This document shows, piece after piece, positions 39,551 to 47,506 of a stretch of 64,000 nucleotides of DNA. Positions within the stretch are counted from its first letter, which is position 1. Each line of letters opens with the position of its first letter. The stretch is from Acetobacteraceae bacterium H6797. Lineage in GTDB: Bacteria > Pseudomonadota > Alphaproteobacteria > Acetobacterales > Acetobacteraceae. The notes below the pieces were generated by a model, which worked only from the letters and a program-made list of their open reading frames with translations, did no database searches and was not told the origin of the DNA. Where the stretch lies: assembly GCA_015223225.1 (NCBI GenBank), contig JADFCQ010000004.1:496001-560000 (forward strand), in the 5' to 3' direction. The position numbers were made by a program, and so were the translations under genes.

Positions 39551-40392
39551 GTGCGCATCCTCGGGTCAAGAATATCGCGCAAGCCGTCGCCCAGCAGGTT
39601 GAAGCAGAGCACGGTGAGCATGAGGGCCAGGCCCGGGAATGCGACGAGCCACCATTGGCCGGAGCTGATGAAGCGCGCGCCCTCGGCGACCATGATGCCC
39701 CATTCCGGCGTCGGCGCCGTGACGCCCAGGCCGAGGAAGGAAAGGCCCGCGGCGTTCAGGATGGCCCAGCCGAGATTGAGCGAGATCTGCACCGCCATGG
39801 CGGGCAGCACGTTCGGCAGCAGGAAGCGCAGCACGACCGAGAGATGCCCCTCGCCCCCTGCCCTCGCCGCCTCGACCCAGCCGGCATTGCGGCGGACATT
39901 CACCTCGGCGCGGGCGAAGCGGATATAGAAGGGCAGGTTGATGAAGGCCGTCGCGATGACGATGTTCTCGACGCGATTGCCCAATGCGGCGACCATGGCC
40001 ATGGCCAGCACGAAAAGCGGAAAGGCCATGAGCACATCGACCAGACGGCCCACCGCGCGATCCATCCGCCCGCCGCGATAGCCGCAGAAGGCGCCGATCA
40101 CGGCACCCACCACGAAGGAGAGGCTGACGGCCGAGGCGGCGATGGCAAGATCGAGCCGCGTTGCCGCGATCAGGCGCGAGAGAATGTCGCGGCCGAGCTG
40201 GTCCGTCCCCAGCCAATGCTCGGCCGAGGGCGGCTGCAGGGCGCTGGAGACATCCGAGGCGATCGGGTTGTAGGGCGTGAGCCAGGGCGCGAAAATCGCG
40301 ATGAGCAGCAGCAGGGCGGCGCCCAGCGAGGAAATCGCGGTGACGGGGTTGCCGCGCAGCACCCAGCCGGCATGACGAATGGTCGCGCTCAT
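39547..40392 (-). CDS. Dipeptide-type ABC transporter permease DppC (set 2)
   Basis: The 281-residue membrane protein has an N-terminal helix (AISSLGAALLLLIAIFAPWL), the DppC signature HWLGTDQLGRDILSRLI, several hydrophobic segments and the EAA loop EAARAGGEGHLSVVLRFLLPN. FLGLGVTAPTPEWGIMVAEG near the C-terminus is typical. The ATG at 40392 overlaps the dppB stop by 4 nt. Confidence 0.94.
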   Translation of the reverse strand: MSATIRHAGWVLRGNPVTAISSLGAALLLLIAIFAPWLTPYNPIASDVSSALQPPSAEHWLGTDQLGRDILSRLIAATRLDLAIAASAVSLSFVVGAVIGAFCGYRGGRMDRAVGRLVDVLMAFPLFVLAMAMVAALGNRVENIVIATAFINLPFYIRFARAEVNVRRNAGWVEAARAGGEGHLSVVLRFLLPNVLPAMAVQISLNLGWAILNAAGLSFLGLGVTAPTPEWGIMVAEGARFISSGQWWLVAFPGLALMLTVLCFNLLGDGLRDILDPRMRT

Positions 40393-41420
40393 CCGACGGA
40401 GACTCGCGGATCGGCGATGCCGTAGAGAATGTCGATCAGGAGATTCACCAGCACGAAGACGAAGGACATCATCAGCACGAAGCCCTGCACCGGCGCGTAA
40501 TCCGAGGCGAGCAGCGCATCGAGCGCGTAGGAGCCGACGCCGGGCCAGGAGAAGACCTTCTCGACCAGCACATTGGCGCCCAGCATGGTGGAGAAGATGA
40601 TGCCCGTGATGGTCAGCACCGGCAGCAGCGCGTTGCGCAGCGCATAAACCACGATGACATCCCAGCGCCGGAGCCCGATGGAGCGCGCGGTGCGGATGAA
40701 ATCCGAGCCCAGCACGGCGAGCATCGAGGCGCGCGTCATGCGCGCCAGCGGCGCCAGCACGAAGAGCGCCATGGTGAAGGCCGGCAGCAGCAGCTGGGTG
40801 AAGGCGGCCCACCAGCCCTCGAAATCGCCGGTGATGGCGAAGTCGATCAGCAGGAAGCCGGTGATCTCGGGCGGCGAGGCCGCGAAAATGTCGATCCGCC
40901 CGGTCGGGTCCGGCGCGATGCCGAGCTTGACGTAGAAGAGGTAGATCAGCAGCAGGCCCGAGACGAAGGTCGGCACGCAAACGCCCAGGGTGCAGATCAT
41001 GCGCACCACATGGTCCACGATGGAGCCCGGACGCAGTGCTGCCAGGATGCCGAGCGGAATGGCGAGGCCGAGCGCGATGATCAGCGCGCAGATGGTGAGT
41101 TCCAGCGAGGCCGGCAGGCGCTGCGCGAGGTCGGTCAGCACGGGCTGGCCGGTGGTCAGCGAGCGGCCGAGATTGCCCGTCACGACGTCATAGAGATAGT
41201 GCACCAGTTGCACGGGGATGGGCTTGTCCAGCCCGAGTTGCTGGCGCAGCGCGTCGATCTCCGCTTGGCCGGCGCTGGGGCCGGAGGCGAAGAAGACCGC
41301 CGGATCGCCCGGCAGCACCCGCATCAGCAGGAAGGTGAAGACGACGACCCCCAGCAAGGCGGGCAAGGAGGCCAGAAGCCGCTCCCCTATCCGCCGGCCG
41401 ATGGATTTGAATGCGACCAT
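40389..41420 (-). CDS. Dipeptide-type ABC transporter permease DppB (set 2)
   Basis: The 343-residue protein shows the DppB pattern: RIGERLLASLPALLGVVVFT, FLLMRVLPGDPAVFFA, SLTTGQPVLTDLAQRLPASL, and the coupling loop SDFIRTARSIGLRRWDVIVV. ANVLVEKVFSWPGVGSYALD is conserved too. It starts the second transporter set. No binding protein of its own is next to it; the nearest peptide-type ones are at 45784 and 54222. Confidence 0.94.
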   Translation of the reverse strand: MVAFKSIGRRIGERLLASLPALLGVVVFTFLLMRVLPGDPAVFFASGPSAGQAEIDALRQQLGLDKPIPVQLVHYLYDVVTGNLGRSLTTGQPVLTDLAQRLPASLELTICALIIALGLAIPLGILAALRPGSIVDHVVRMICTLGVCVPTFVSGLLLIYLFYVKLGIAPDPTGRIDIFAASPPEITGFLLIDFAITGDFEGWWAAFTQLLLPAFTMALFVLAPLARMTRASMLAVLGSDFIRTARSIGLRRWDVIVVYALRNALLPVLTITGIIFSTMLGANVLVEKVFSWPGVGSYALDALLASDYAPVQGFVLMMSFVFVLVNLLIDILYGIADPRVSVG

Positions 41421-41710
41421 GCTCAGCCTCGTTTCAGGCCGCAAGGCGCGGCCTGGCAATGGAACCGGGATAGGAAATCGGCCGCGCTACGGGCGCGCGG
41501 CAACGCGCCACGCGGAAGCCGCGCAACGCCATGGGCCGCGTCTTGCGCGCCCTTCAGGCCTTGCCTGCGATTGAACCCCATCAGCGACCACCCCGGGTAT
41601 TCTTCCCGTGTCAGCGGCGCTTCATCCCTGTTGTCTTTATGCCGGACTCATCGGAGCCCGGCTACTGGCCAACCGGAAGGACCAGAATCGGGGCAAAGCC
41701 CTGAGCCAGA
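41421..41710. other. Intergenic region upstream of Dpp set 2
   Basis: A 290-nt gap between the small MaoC gene and dppB of set 2. It probably holds the promoter of set 2, but I see no clear boxes, repeat, terminator or copy of the 28-bp element. Confidence 0.45.
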
Positions 41711-42178
41711 TCAGCCTGCCGGCGGTTGCGCCGGGCGGTTGAGCAGGATGATCACGTGATCGCCGCTCACCACCACGGTGCCGTCCGATTTGACCAAGGA
41801 ACCCCGCTCCGTGGCAACCCCCCGGCCCGGCCTGGAACTGGGACGTTTCTCGACCAGTTCGAGTTTGAGATGCACCACGTCGCCCGGCTCCAGCGGCGCG
41901 GTGAAGCGCACCTTGTCCCAGCCCAGGGAAGCGATGACCGAGCGGTCGAAGCCGCCCATCTCGGCCTTCAGCCCCTCGACCAGGGCGAGCGCGAAGAGGC
42001 CATGGGCGATACGGCCGCGGAAGCCGGCGGCGCGGGCGAAGTCATCGTCCATATGCACGGGATGCCGCTCGCCGGTCAGGTCGGCATAGCGGTCGATATC
42101 GCTCAGGGTGATGGTGCGGGGCGCGCTTTCCAGCACGGTGCCGGGGATGAAATCCTCGAACCAGATCTGCTCGGTCAT
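41711..42178 (-). CDS. MaoC-family hydratase, single hot-dog domain
   Basis: The 155-residue protein has the (R)-enoyl-CoA hydratase pattern: FEDFIPGTVLESAPRTITLS, DLTGERHPVHMDDDFARAAG with the Asp/His pair, GRIAHGLFALALVEGL, and a C-terminal VSGDHVIILLNRP. It should hydrate or dehydrate an acyl-CoA. Its start overlaps the set 1 ATPase stop by 4 nt, so a CoA-thioester enzyme is co-translated with a peptide-type importer. Confidence 0.86.
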   Translation of the reverse strand: MTEQIWFEDFIPGTVLESAPRTITLSDIDRYADLTGERHPVHMDDDFARAAGFRGRIAHGLFALALVEGLKAEMGGFDRSVIASLGWDKVRFTAPLEPGDVVHLKLELVEKRPSSRPGRGVATERGSLVKSDGTVVVSGDHVIILLNRPAQPPAG

Positions 42179-43893
42179 TCGACCTCCAGCGGGCGGTGGC
42201 CGATGCTGCCGCGCAGGCGCGGGATCGCGGCCAGGAGGGTGCGCGTGTAATCGTGCCGGGGGTTGTTGAAGACTTGCTCGGCCGGGCCGCTTTCCACGAC
42301 CTTGCCCTTGTACATGACGACGATGCGGTCGCAGAGCAGGCGGACGACGTTCAGGTCATGGCTGACGAAGAGCTGCGCCACCCCCTCCTCCCGCCGCAGC
42401 CGCATCAGAAGCCGCAGGACCACGGCCTGGACCGAGACGTCGAGCGCACTGGTCGGCTCGTCCAGTACCAGCAGCCGGGGGTTCACCGCCATGGCGCGGG
42501 CGATGCCGACGCGCGCCTTCTGCCCGCCCGAAAGCTGATGCGGGAAGCGCGTGAGCAGTTCCAGCGGCAGGCCGACCTGCAGCGAGGCACGCTCCACACG
42601 GGCACGAAGCGCGGCGCGGCTTTCGCTCGGCAGGAGTTGGCGTGCCGGATCGGCGATCGCATCGAAGACGGAGAAGCGCGGGTTGAGGCTCTCGGTCGGG
42701 TCCTGGAAGACCATCTGGATCCGACGGCGCTCGGGCAGCCGCGCGAAGCGGCCCGGCGCGATATCCTGGATGGGCCGCCCATCGAGCAGCACCTGCCCCT
42801 CATCGGAGGAGATCAGGCGGTTGATCATGCGCGAGAGCGTGGACTTGCCGCAGCCGGACTCGCCCACAAGCCCCACAGCCTCGCCGGGCATGATCGTGAG
42901 GTCCACCCCATCGACGGCGCGCAGCAGGGCCTTCTCGCGCGGGCGCCAGAAGTCGCGCAGGCGGCGGCCGCGCGACAGGGCATAGGTCTTGGCGATGCCC
43001 TTCACCTCCAGCACCGGCACCGCCCCTACGACGGGCGGCGGTTCGGGCGGCAGGGGGCCATCCTCGGGCGAAAGCTGCTCGATGCTCGTGACCGAGGAAG
43101 GCGTGCTGCGCAGGAGCTTGCGGGTATAGGGGTGTTTCGGCGCGGAGAAGATCTCGGCGACGGGCGCATCCTCCACCACCTCGCCCTTCTGCATCACGAC
43201 GATGCGGTCGCAATATTCCGAGGCGAGCGCCAGGTCATGCGTGATGAGGATGGAGCCGACGCCACGCTGCTTCACGGCATCCCGGAAGAGGTCCATCACC
43301 GCGGCCTGGGTGGTGACGTCGAGCCCCGTGGTGGGTTCGTCGGCGATGAGCATGCGGGGCGAGCAGGCCAGCGCCATGGCGATGCCGATGCGCTGGCACA
43401 TGCCGCCCGAAAGCTCGTAGGGATAGGCGGCCGCGCGCCGCTCGGGCTCGGCGATGCGCATCTGGCGCAGCGCCTCGACCACGCGCTGGCGGAGTTCGGC
43501 CGTTGAGCCCGGATCGTGCCGCGCGATGACATCGGCGATCTGCACGCCCACGGGGCGGATGGGGTTCAGCGCCGTTCGCGGGTTCTGGAAGACGATGGAC
43601 ATGGCCGCGCCGCGCAACTCGTTCAGCGCGCCCTGGGAGAGCTTCAGCAGATCCCTCCCCTCGAAACTGGCGGTGCCGGAGGTGACGCGGGCGGCCCGCT
43701 CGTTCAGGCCGAGCAGCGTATAGGCCGTGACCGACTTGCCCGAGCCGCTCTCGCCCACGATGCCGAGCATCTCGCCCTGCGCGAGGTCGAAGGAGATGTT
43801 CCTCAGCGCCTTGACCATGCCGGCACGGGTGCGGAATTCGACCGAGAGGTCGCGCACCGAAAGAAGCGGCTGCGTCATGTCCTGCGACTTCAT
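42175..43893 (-). CDS. Dipeptide-type ABC transporter ATPase, fused DppD-DppF (set 1)
   Basis: The 572-residue protein has two ATPase domains. The first carries GESGSGKS at 47-54, ELSGGMCQR and MLIADEPTTGLD; the second GESGCGKST, QLSGGQKARVGIARA and LLVLDEPTSALD. Domain order and linkers match the set 2 paralogue, but with many substitutions, so the duplication is not recent. The ATG at 43893 overlaps the permease stop and has GGAG upstream. Confidence 0.94.
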   Translation of the reverse strand: MKSQDMTQPLLSVRDLSVEFRTRAGMVKALRNISFDLAQGEMLGIVGESGSGKSVTAYTLLGLNERAARVTSGTASFEGRDLLKLSQGALNELRGAAMSIVFQNPRTALNPIRPVGVQIADVIARHDPGSTAELRQRVVEALRQMRIAEPERRAAAYPYELSGGMCQRIGIAMALACSPRMLIADEPTTGLDVTTQAAVMDLFRDAVKQRGVGSILITHDLALASEYCDRIVVMQKGEVVEDAPVAEIFSAPKHPYTRKLLRSTPSSVTSIEQLSPEDGPLPPEPPPVVGAVPVLEVKGIAKTYALSRGRRLRDFWRPREKALLRAVDGVDLTIMPGEAVGLVGESGCGKSTLSRMINRLISSDEGQVLLDGRPIQDIAPGRFARLPERRRIQMVFQDPTESLNPRFSVFDAIADPARQLLPSESRAALRARVERASLQVGLPLELLTRFPHQLSGGQKARVGIARAMAVNPRLLVLDEPTSALDVSVQAVVLRLLMRLRREEGVAQLFVSHDLNVVRLLCDRIVVMYKGKVVESGPAEQVFNNPRHDYTRTLLAAIPRLRGSIGHRPLEVE

Positions 43894-44735
43894 GTCCTGC
43901 TCCGGGGGTCGACGATATCCCGGATGCCGTCGCCCAACAGGTTGAAGCAGAAGACGGCGAGCATCAGCGCGAAGCCGGGGAAAGCCGCGATCCACCAGCG
44001 GCCGGAGACGATGAATTGCGCGCCCTCGGCGACCATGATGCCCCATTCCGGCGTCGGCGCCCGCACGCCGAGGCCGATGAAGGAGAGCCCCGCCGTGTTG
44101 AGCACCGCCCAGCCCAGATTGACCGAGGCCTGCACCACGAGCGGCGGCAGGATATTCGGCAGGAGGAAGACGCGGAGGATGCGCGCATGGCCTGAGCCGC
44201 CGACCCGCGCGGCCTCGATATAGCCCATCTCGCGCCGGATGCTGACCTCGGCCCGCGCGAGGCGGATATAGAAGGGCAGATTGATGACGGCGGTGGCATA
44301 GACCACGCTCGAGACCGAATTGCCCAGCGCCGCCACCATGCCCATGGCGAGCACGAAGAGCGGGAAGGCCATGAGCACATCGGTCGTGCGGCTGCCGATG
44401 GAATCCAGGCGCCCGCGGAAATAGCCCATCGAGGCGCCGATCACGGCACCCACCGCCATGGAGAGGGCGACGGCCATGAAGGCAATGGCGAGATCGAGCC
44501 TGGCCGCCACCACGACGCGGGAAAAGACGTCGCGCCCGAGTTGATCCGTGCCGAACCAATGCGCGGCCGAGGGCGGTTGCAGCGCCATGGCCGTATTGGT
44601 CGCGATCGGGTCATAGGGCACGATCGAGGGGCCGAGGATGGCGCAGAAGAGCAGCACCGCCAGCATGGCCAGCGCGATCAGGTTGACCGGGTTCTCCGCC
44701 AGCACGTAGCGGATCTGCTGAAGCTGCTCACGCAT
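43890..44735 (-). CDS. Dipeptide-type ABC transporter permease DppC (set 1)
   Basis: The 281-residue permease has HWFGTDQLGRDVFSRVVV, MAFPLFVLAMGMVAALGNSV, the EAA loop EAARVGGSGHARILRVFLLP, and FIGLGVRAPTPEWGIMVAEG. It is strongly similar along its whole length to the set 2 DppC. Its start overlaps the dppB stop by 8 nt. Confidence 0.94.
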   Translation of the reverse strand: MREQLQQIRYVLAENPVNLIALAMLAVLLFCAILGPSIVPYDPIATNTAMALQPPSAAHWFGTDQLGRDVFSRVVVAARLDLAIAFMAVALSMAVGAVIGASMGYFRGRLDSIGSRTTDVLMAFPLFVLAMGMVAALGNSVSSVVYATAVINLPFYIRLARAEVSIRREMGYIEAARVGGSGHARILRVFLLPNILPPLVVQASVNLGWAVLNTAGLSFIGLGVRAPTPEWGIMVAEGAQFIVSGRWWIAAFPGFALMLAVFCFNLLGDGIRDIVDPRSRT

Positions 44736-45747
44736 GATGCAGCAGGCCCGTGCGGGGATCGATCACGCCGTAGAGCAGGTCGATCACCAGGTTCACCAGC
44801 ACGAAAATCGCCGCCATGACCAGCATGAAGCCCTGGACCGGCGCGTAATCGAGCTGGATGAGACTGTCGAGCGCGTAGGAGCCCACGCCCGGCCAGGCGA
44901 AGACCCGCTCCACCAGCACATTGGCGCCGAGCATATTGGAGAAGATCATGCCGAGCGTGGTGACGATGGGCAGAAGCGCGTTGCGCAGCGCGTAGGAGAA
45001 AATGATCTTCCGCCGCCGCAGCCCGTTGGCCCGCGCGGTGCGGATGAACTCGCTGCTCAGCACGCCGAGCATGGAAGCGCGCGTCATACGCGCCAGTGGG
45101 GCGAGCGCGAAGAGCGCCATGGTGAGCGCGGGCAGGATGATCTGCTTCGCGGCCATCCAGAAAGTCTCGGTATCGCCCGCGAGCAGGGTATCGATCAGCA
45201 ACAGGCCGGTGACGCGCGGCGGCGTCATGGCGAAGGGGTCGATACGGCCGATGGGCTCGGGCGCGAGGCCGGTGAGATAATAGAAGAGATAGATCAGCAG
45301 CAGCCCCGTCACGAAGGTCGGCAGGGAGACGCCGGCGGTGCTGATCACGCGGCAGATCTGATCGACGATCGAGCCCGGGCGCAGGGCGGCGGCGATGCCG
45401 AGCGGGATGGCGACGCAGAGCGCGATGAGGAAGGCAGCCAGCGTAAGTTCGAGCGAAGCCGGCAGCCGCTGCCAGAGATCGGCCGCGACGGGCTGGCCCG
45501 TGCTGATGGACTGGCCGAGATCGCCATGGAAAAGCTGCTGCACATAGATAAGAAACTGGCGCCAGAGCGGCAGGTCCAGCCCCAACTTCTCCCGCACGGC
45601 CGCGATGGTCGCGGCATCCGCGGTGACGCTATTGGCGAAGAAGACCGCCGGATCGCCCGGCAGCAGGCGCGTCAGGGCGAAGGTCGCGAAGACGACCCCC
45701 GCCAGCGTGGGCACGACGCCGAGCAGGCGGCGGAAAAGGAACCCCAT
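44728..45747 (-). CDS. Dipeptide-type ABC transporter permease DppB (set 1)
   Basis: The 339-residue permease shows RRLLGVVPTLAGVVFATFAL, TRLLPGDPAVFFANSV, ISTGQPVAADLWQRLPASLE and the loop SEFIRTARANGLRRRKIIFS. It follows the binding-protein gene by 36 nt and opens set 1 of the membrane components. Confidence 0.94.
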   Translation of the reverse strand: MGFLFRRLLGVVPTLAGVVFATFALTRLLPGDPAVFFANSVTADAATIAAVREKLGLDLPLWRQFLIYVQQLFHGDLGQSISTGQPVAADLWQRLPASLELTLAAFLIALCVAIPLGIAAALRPGSIVDQICRVISTAGVSLPTFVTGLLLIYLFYYLTGLAPEPIGRIDPFAMTPPRVTGLLLIDTLLAGDTETFWMAAKQIILPALTMALFALAPLARMTRASMLGVLSSEFIRTARANGLRRRKIIFSYALRNALLPIVTTLGMIFSNMLGANVLVERVFAWPGVGSYALDSLIQLDYAPVQGFMLVMAAIFVLVNLVIDLLYGVIDPRTGLLHHA

Positions 45748-45783
45748 GCCTAGTCTCGGCCCCGTGTCATGCTCTCTCCCCGC

Positions 45784-47382
45784 TCAGACGCGCTTGAGGG
45801 TGCGGAGTTCGAGCATGCGGTGGAAGAGGTACTTATAGCCGTCCACGCTCTTCTGCATGCCCGTGTCGAGGGCCGGCTGCCAGAGGAGGATGATGGGGAT
45901 GTCCTGCTTGGCCAGCGAGATCATCCGCGCGACATCCTTCTCGTAGACAGCCTTGTCGGTCTCGTAGCGCGTCTTCTCGACCAGGGCCTGGAATTCCGGA
46001 TTGGCGTAGCTGCCGAAATTCCAGCGCGTCGGGCCGGAATAGAAGATGCGGAAGAAATAGTCCGGATCGGCGAAATAGGCGGCCGAACCCTCGAAGAAGA
46101 AGGGCACCTCCTTGTTCTGCAGCAGGGTGCCGAGCTGGCCGCCGGGCACCTTGTTGATCGTCACCTTGATGCCGATCTTGCCCAGGGATTCCTGCACCAG
46201 CAGCGAGACGGGCTCAGCGACGGTGGCCAGCGACAGCTCGAAGGAGAAGGTCGTCTCGAAGCCATTCGGGAAGCCCGCCTCGGTCAGCAGGGCCTTGGCC
46301 TTCTCCAGGTTGGTGTCGTAGCCGAGCGGCTGCGGGAAGGCGATGCCATCGGCCTCGTTCGGCTTGCCGCCGAAAAGCGGCTGGCCGCGCTTGAACAGCG
46401 CCGCGTCGAACATCTGCTGGTAAGGCAGCGCATAGGCGATGGCCTGACGGACCTTGACGTTGTCGAAGGGCGCCTTGGCGTTGTTCATGCCGATGAACTG
46501 GAAGGCGCCGGCCATGGGCACGCCCACCACCTTCACCTTGCCCTCGCTCGCGATGGAGACGGCATCCTGCGGCGGCAGGTCCTGCGCGATATCGGCATCG
46601 CCGCGCTCAAGCGAGGAGCGGCGGGACTGGGAATTGGGCACGATCTGCCACAGCACGCGGCGGAAGCCCGGCAGATCGCCGTTCTTCCAGCCATCGAAGC
46701 GGGAGAGCATCACGCTCTGGCCGGGATTGTGCTGATCGAGCTTGAAGGGGCCGCCGCCGGCGATATTGGTCTTGAGCCAGTCGGTTGCCCAGGGGTCCTG
46801 CGCCGTCGCCTGCTGCTTGACCACCTTGCTGTTGAAGATGACCGGATAGGTGCCGGCGAGGTTCGGCAGGGTGAAGCGATCGGCCTTGGGCACGGTGATG
46901 CGGATGGTATGCGCATCGACCACCACGAACTGGTCGGGGCTGGTCATGGAGCCCGTCGCGAACTGGGACTTGCCGACCGGCAGGCTCACCACGCGGTCGA
47001 GCGACCATTTCACGTCATCGGCCGTGACCGGGGAGCCGTCATGGAAGGTCGCGTCGCGGCGAAGGCGGAGGGTGATGGTCTTGCCCTCGTCCGTCACCTC
47101 GTAGCTCTCGGCCAGCTCGCCCTCGATCTTGAAGTAGTCGTAATAGAGGGTGCCGTTCGGGCCGGGCTTGGTGCCGAAGCGGAGCAGGCGGTCATAGGTG
47201 TTCCAATGCACCTGGATCGCGCCGCGATTCACGCCGACCCCGATGGGGTCGAAGCTGTTCGGCCCGGCCTCGCTGAGGACGCGGAGGCTCTCCGCCCTGG
47301 TCTGCGCATGGGCCCAGCGCATCGGCGCCAGACCCGCGAGGCCGGCGGCGGCGGCCAGCTTGCCAAAATCACGACGCTTCAT
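45784..47382 (-). CDS. Peptide/nickel-type ABC substrate-binding protein (set 1), Tat signal
   Basis: The 532-residue SBP family 5 protein begins MKRRDFGKLAAAAGLAGLAP with a twin-arginine motif and a likely cleavage after AHA. The mature part has RVLSEAGPNSFDPIGVGVN, YEVTDEGKTITLRLRRDATF, HDGSPVTADDVKWSLDRVVS and NNAKAPFDNVKVRQAIAYAL, all typical of DppA/OppA-like proteins, which bind peptides, opines, glutathione or other small ligands. GGAG lies 8 nt before the ATG. It is divergent from the acyl-CoA dehydrogenase operon. Confidence 0.93.
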   Translation of the reverse strand: MKRRDFGKLAAAAGLAGLAPMRWAHAQTRAESLRVLSEAGPNSFDPIGVGVNRGAIQVHWNTYDRLLRFGTKPGPNGTLYYDYFKIEGELAESYEVTDEGKTITLRLRRDATFHDGSPVTADDVKWSLDRVVSLPVGKSQFATGSMTSPDQFVVVDAHTIRITVPKADRFTLPNLAGTYPVIFNSKVVKQQATAQDPWATDWLKTNIAGGGPFKLDQHNPGQSVMLSRFDGWKNGDLPGFRRVLWQIVPNSQSRRSSLERGDADIAQDLPPQDAVSIASEGKVKVVGVPMAGAFQFIGMNNAKAPFDNVKVRQAIAYALPYQQMFDAALFKRGQPLFGGKPNEADGIAFPQPLGYDTNLEKAKALLTEAGFPNGFETTFSFELSLATVAEPVSLLVQESLGKIGIKVTINKVPGGQLGTLLQNKEVPFFFEGSAAYFADPDYFFRIFYSGPTRWNFGSYANPEFQALVEKTRYETDKAVYEKDVARMISLAKQDIPIILLWQPALDTGMQKSVDGYKYLFHRMLELRTLKRV

Positions 47383-47466
47383 CGCTGATCTCCCAATTGA
47401 ACACAATTACGTGGTCTATAAACGCTTATGCCTCACCATTGACAGGGCGGAAAGCCCTCTGAAAGA

Positions 47467-47494
47467 TGGAACAGCGTTTTTATAAATGAAACAA
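47467..47494 (+). promoter_or_regulatory. Operator candidate, copy C (acyl-CoA dehydrogenase/binding protein gap)
   Basis: The element begins TGGAACAGCGTTTT and ends TATAAATGAAACAA. It matches copy B at 22 of 28 positions. It lies 12 nt before the acyl-CoA dehydrogenase ATG. A TTGACA box (47439-47444) lies upstream with AAAGAT 17 nt later, so the element would overlap the transcription start region. A weaker partial match (GCGTTTATAGA on the minus strand, about 47415-47425) faces the binding-protein gene. Confidence 0.7.
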
Positions 47495-47506
47495 GTGGAG
47501 ATCCTC

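Noticed and set aside
40393-40980. N-terminal extension of the set 2 DppC permease
   Set aside because: It is a frame shadow of dppB; the family N-terminus starts at 40392.
41421-41710. A fourth copy of the 28-bp element before Dpp set 2
   Set aside because: The gap was read on both strands and shows no comparable match.
37910-43893. Frameshift or assembly fusion in the double-ATPase genes
   Set aside because: Both paralogues are fused in the same way with full motifs in each half, and fused DppD-DppF proteins are known.
43894-44559. N-terminal extension of the set 1 fused ATPase
   Set aside because: It is a shadow of the permease gene; the ATPase starts at 43893 with a ribosome site.
47411-47426. 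A further full copy of the 28-bp element facing the binding-protein gene
   Set aside because: Only GCGTTT and ATAGA match, with a 2-nt deletion; too weak to count as a copy.
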